Source of the DNA: SZAS-103 sp038216155
GTDB taxonomy: Bacteria; Pseudomonadota; Gammaproteobacteria; Xanthomonadales; Xanthomonadaceae
Direction of reading: 5' to 3'
Length of the DNA: 62,983 bases
Assembly: GCA_038216155.1 (NCBI GenBank)
Contig: JBBQQH010000011.1
Span: 1 to 62,983 of the forward strand
In this document: one piece after another, positions 62,610-62,983 of the stretch
Position numbering within the stretch: the stretch's first letter is position 1
Layout: each line of letters starts with the position of its first letter
The notes under the pieces: generated by a model
The model's input: only the letters and a program-made list of their open reading frames with translations
The model's database searches: none
Told to the model about the DNA's origin: nothing
Made by a program: the position numbers and the translations under genes

Positions 62610-62983
62610 GCGACGGCAGCCGGAACAAACGCTCGGCATTGGCCGTGGTTGCGGAAGCGACGCTTTCCTCGTTTTGGTTGCGCAACTGGGCGACCACATG
62701 CAATACGTCGCGCATGCGCGAAGGTTCGTTGCGTTCGCCGCGCTCGCTGCTGTTGGGTTGGTCGGGCGAATCGGTTTCCAGCAGCAGGAACTCTATCGGC
62801 ATCGTTGCAACCAGTTTGCGCAGCCGCGCCGCGCGCTCGTACGTGACTGGTCCGCCGATGCCAATGTGCCAGCCGATGTCCCACAGCAGCTGGGCTTGCT
62901 GCGGGCTACCGGCAAAGCTGTGCACAACGCCTCCGGCATCACCGCCAGCCTTTCGGTGCGCGCGAAGCATGCCGATTACCTCA
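62602..62983 (-). CDS. TatD family metal-dependent hydrolase, C-terminal part
   Basis: The last about 127 residues of a TatD nuclease; the 5' part lies beyond base 62983 and the frame is open to the edge. GGVVHSFAGSPQQAQLLWDI, GWHIGIGGPVTYERAARLRK and FLLLETDSPDQPN carry the metal-binding His and Asp of the family. TatD enzymes act as 3'-5' DNases or tRNA-related hydrolases. Frame upstream of M at 62970 continues as EVIG, so the start is not here. Confidence 0.92.
   Translation of the reverse strand, partial: EVIGMLRAHRKAGGDAGGVVHSFAGSPQQAQLLWDIGWHIGIGGPVTYERAARLRKLVATMPIEFLLLETDSPDQPNSSERGERNEPSRMRDVLHVVAQLRNQNEESVASATTANAERLFRLPSLN

Overview
The window is GC-rich, densely packed bacterial chromosome, almost certainly from a gammaproteobacterium of the Xanthomonadales (Lysobacterales) type. 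This rests on the gene repertoire: a LexA2-ImuA-ImuB-DnaE2 cassette, fused RlmKL, PurT, an aspartate/glutamate leucyltransferase (Bpt), SelO, TcdA, an EF-hand secreted protein, many DUF families typical of that order, and S9 peptidases with extra N-terminal domains. Most genes are chromosomal housekeeping or envelope genes. The only clear mobile element is a partial IS1634-family insertion at the left edge. I found no rRNA, tRNA, CRISPR array, prophage or plasmid functions.

Layout. 0-2.1 kb: IS1634-type transposase next to a 5'-truncated DUF423 gene. 2.1-10.2 kb: AlkA-like glycosylase, hotdog thioesterase, a membrane LytTR regulator divergent from an acyltransferase, a triple-GAF GGDEF-EAL c-di-GMP protein and a VanY-type carboxypeptidase. 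10.2-13.5 kb: a leftward run SPFH - Arc-like ribbon-helix-helix (RHH) protein - DUF4177 - secreted alpha/beta hydrolase - PH-like membrane protein - VanY, preceded by two palindromic TGATATCA boxes exactly 11 bp apart. 13.5-26.2 kb: secreted propeller, PhoD-like phosphatase, purT, bpt, EF-hand protein, tesB, amidase, and an overlapping MOSC - hydrolase - rlmKL operon. 26.2-31.5 kb: a decaying stretch holding a pirin that lost its stop, a PepSY gene whose start codon is ACG, a DUF1801/YdeI gene with one nonsense codon and a multiply broken DUF72 gene, with an intact selO among them.

31.5-43.3 kb: S9 peptidase, GST, rhomboid protease, lipoprotein hydrolase, and a divergent regulatory node (NDUFA9-like dehydrogenase versus GbsR-type regulator - DCC protein - diguanylate cyclase) with two facing sigma70-like promoters sharing one inverted repeat; then dbpA, rluF, a 53-aa lysine-rich protein and a CBS-domain protein. 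43.3-49.8 kb: the SOS mutagenesis operon lexA-imuA-imuB-dnaE2, read leftward from a perfect palindrome that abuts the lexA start codon. 49.8-63 kb: 40-bp tandem repeats, a small Cys-rich protein, a HemJ-like protein, glutathione-dependent formaldehyde dehydrogenase, the ABC-F protein Uup, two cold-shock genes each with a strong intrinsic terminator, fasciclin/TlpA-type envelope proteins, glutathione peroxidase coupled to a DUF2652 cyclase-like protein, DUF1223, SlyD-like isomerase, DUF456, a glycine-zipper lipoprotein, a cytochrome c'-like protein, tcdA and the C-terminal part of a TatD nuclease running off the right edge.

The best candidates for something undescribed are the SPFH/RHH locus with its tandem operator, the PepSY gene with an ACG start, the lexA promoter with almost no leader, and the DUF2652 cyclase-like gene next to a peroxidase. 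All functional statements are from reading the sequence; no database search was run.
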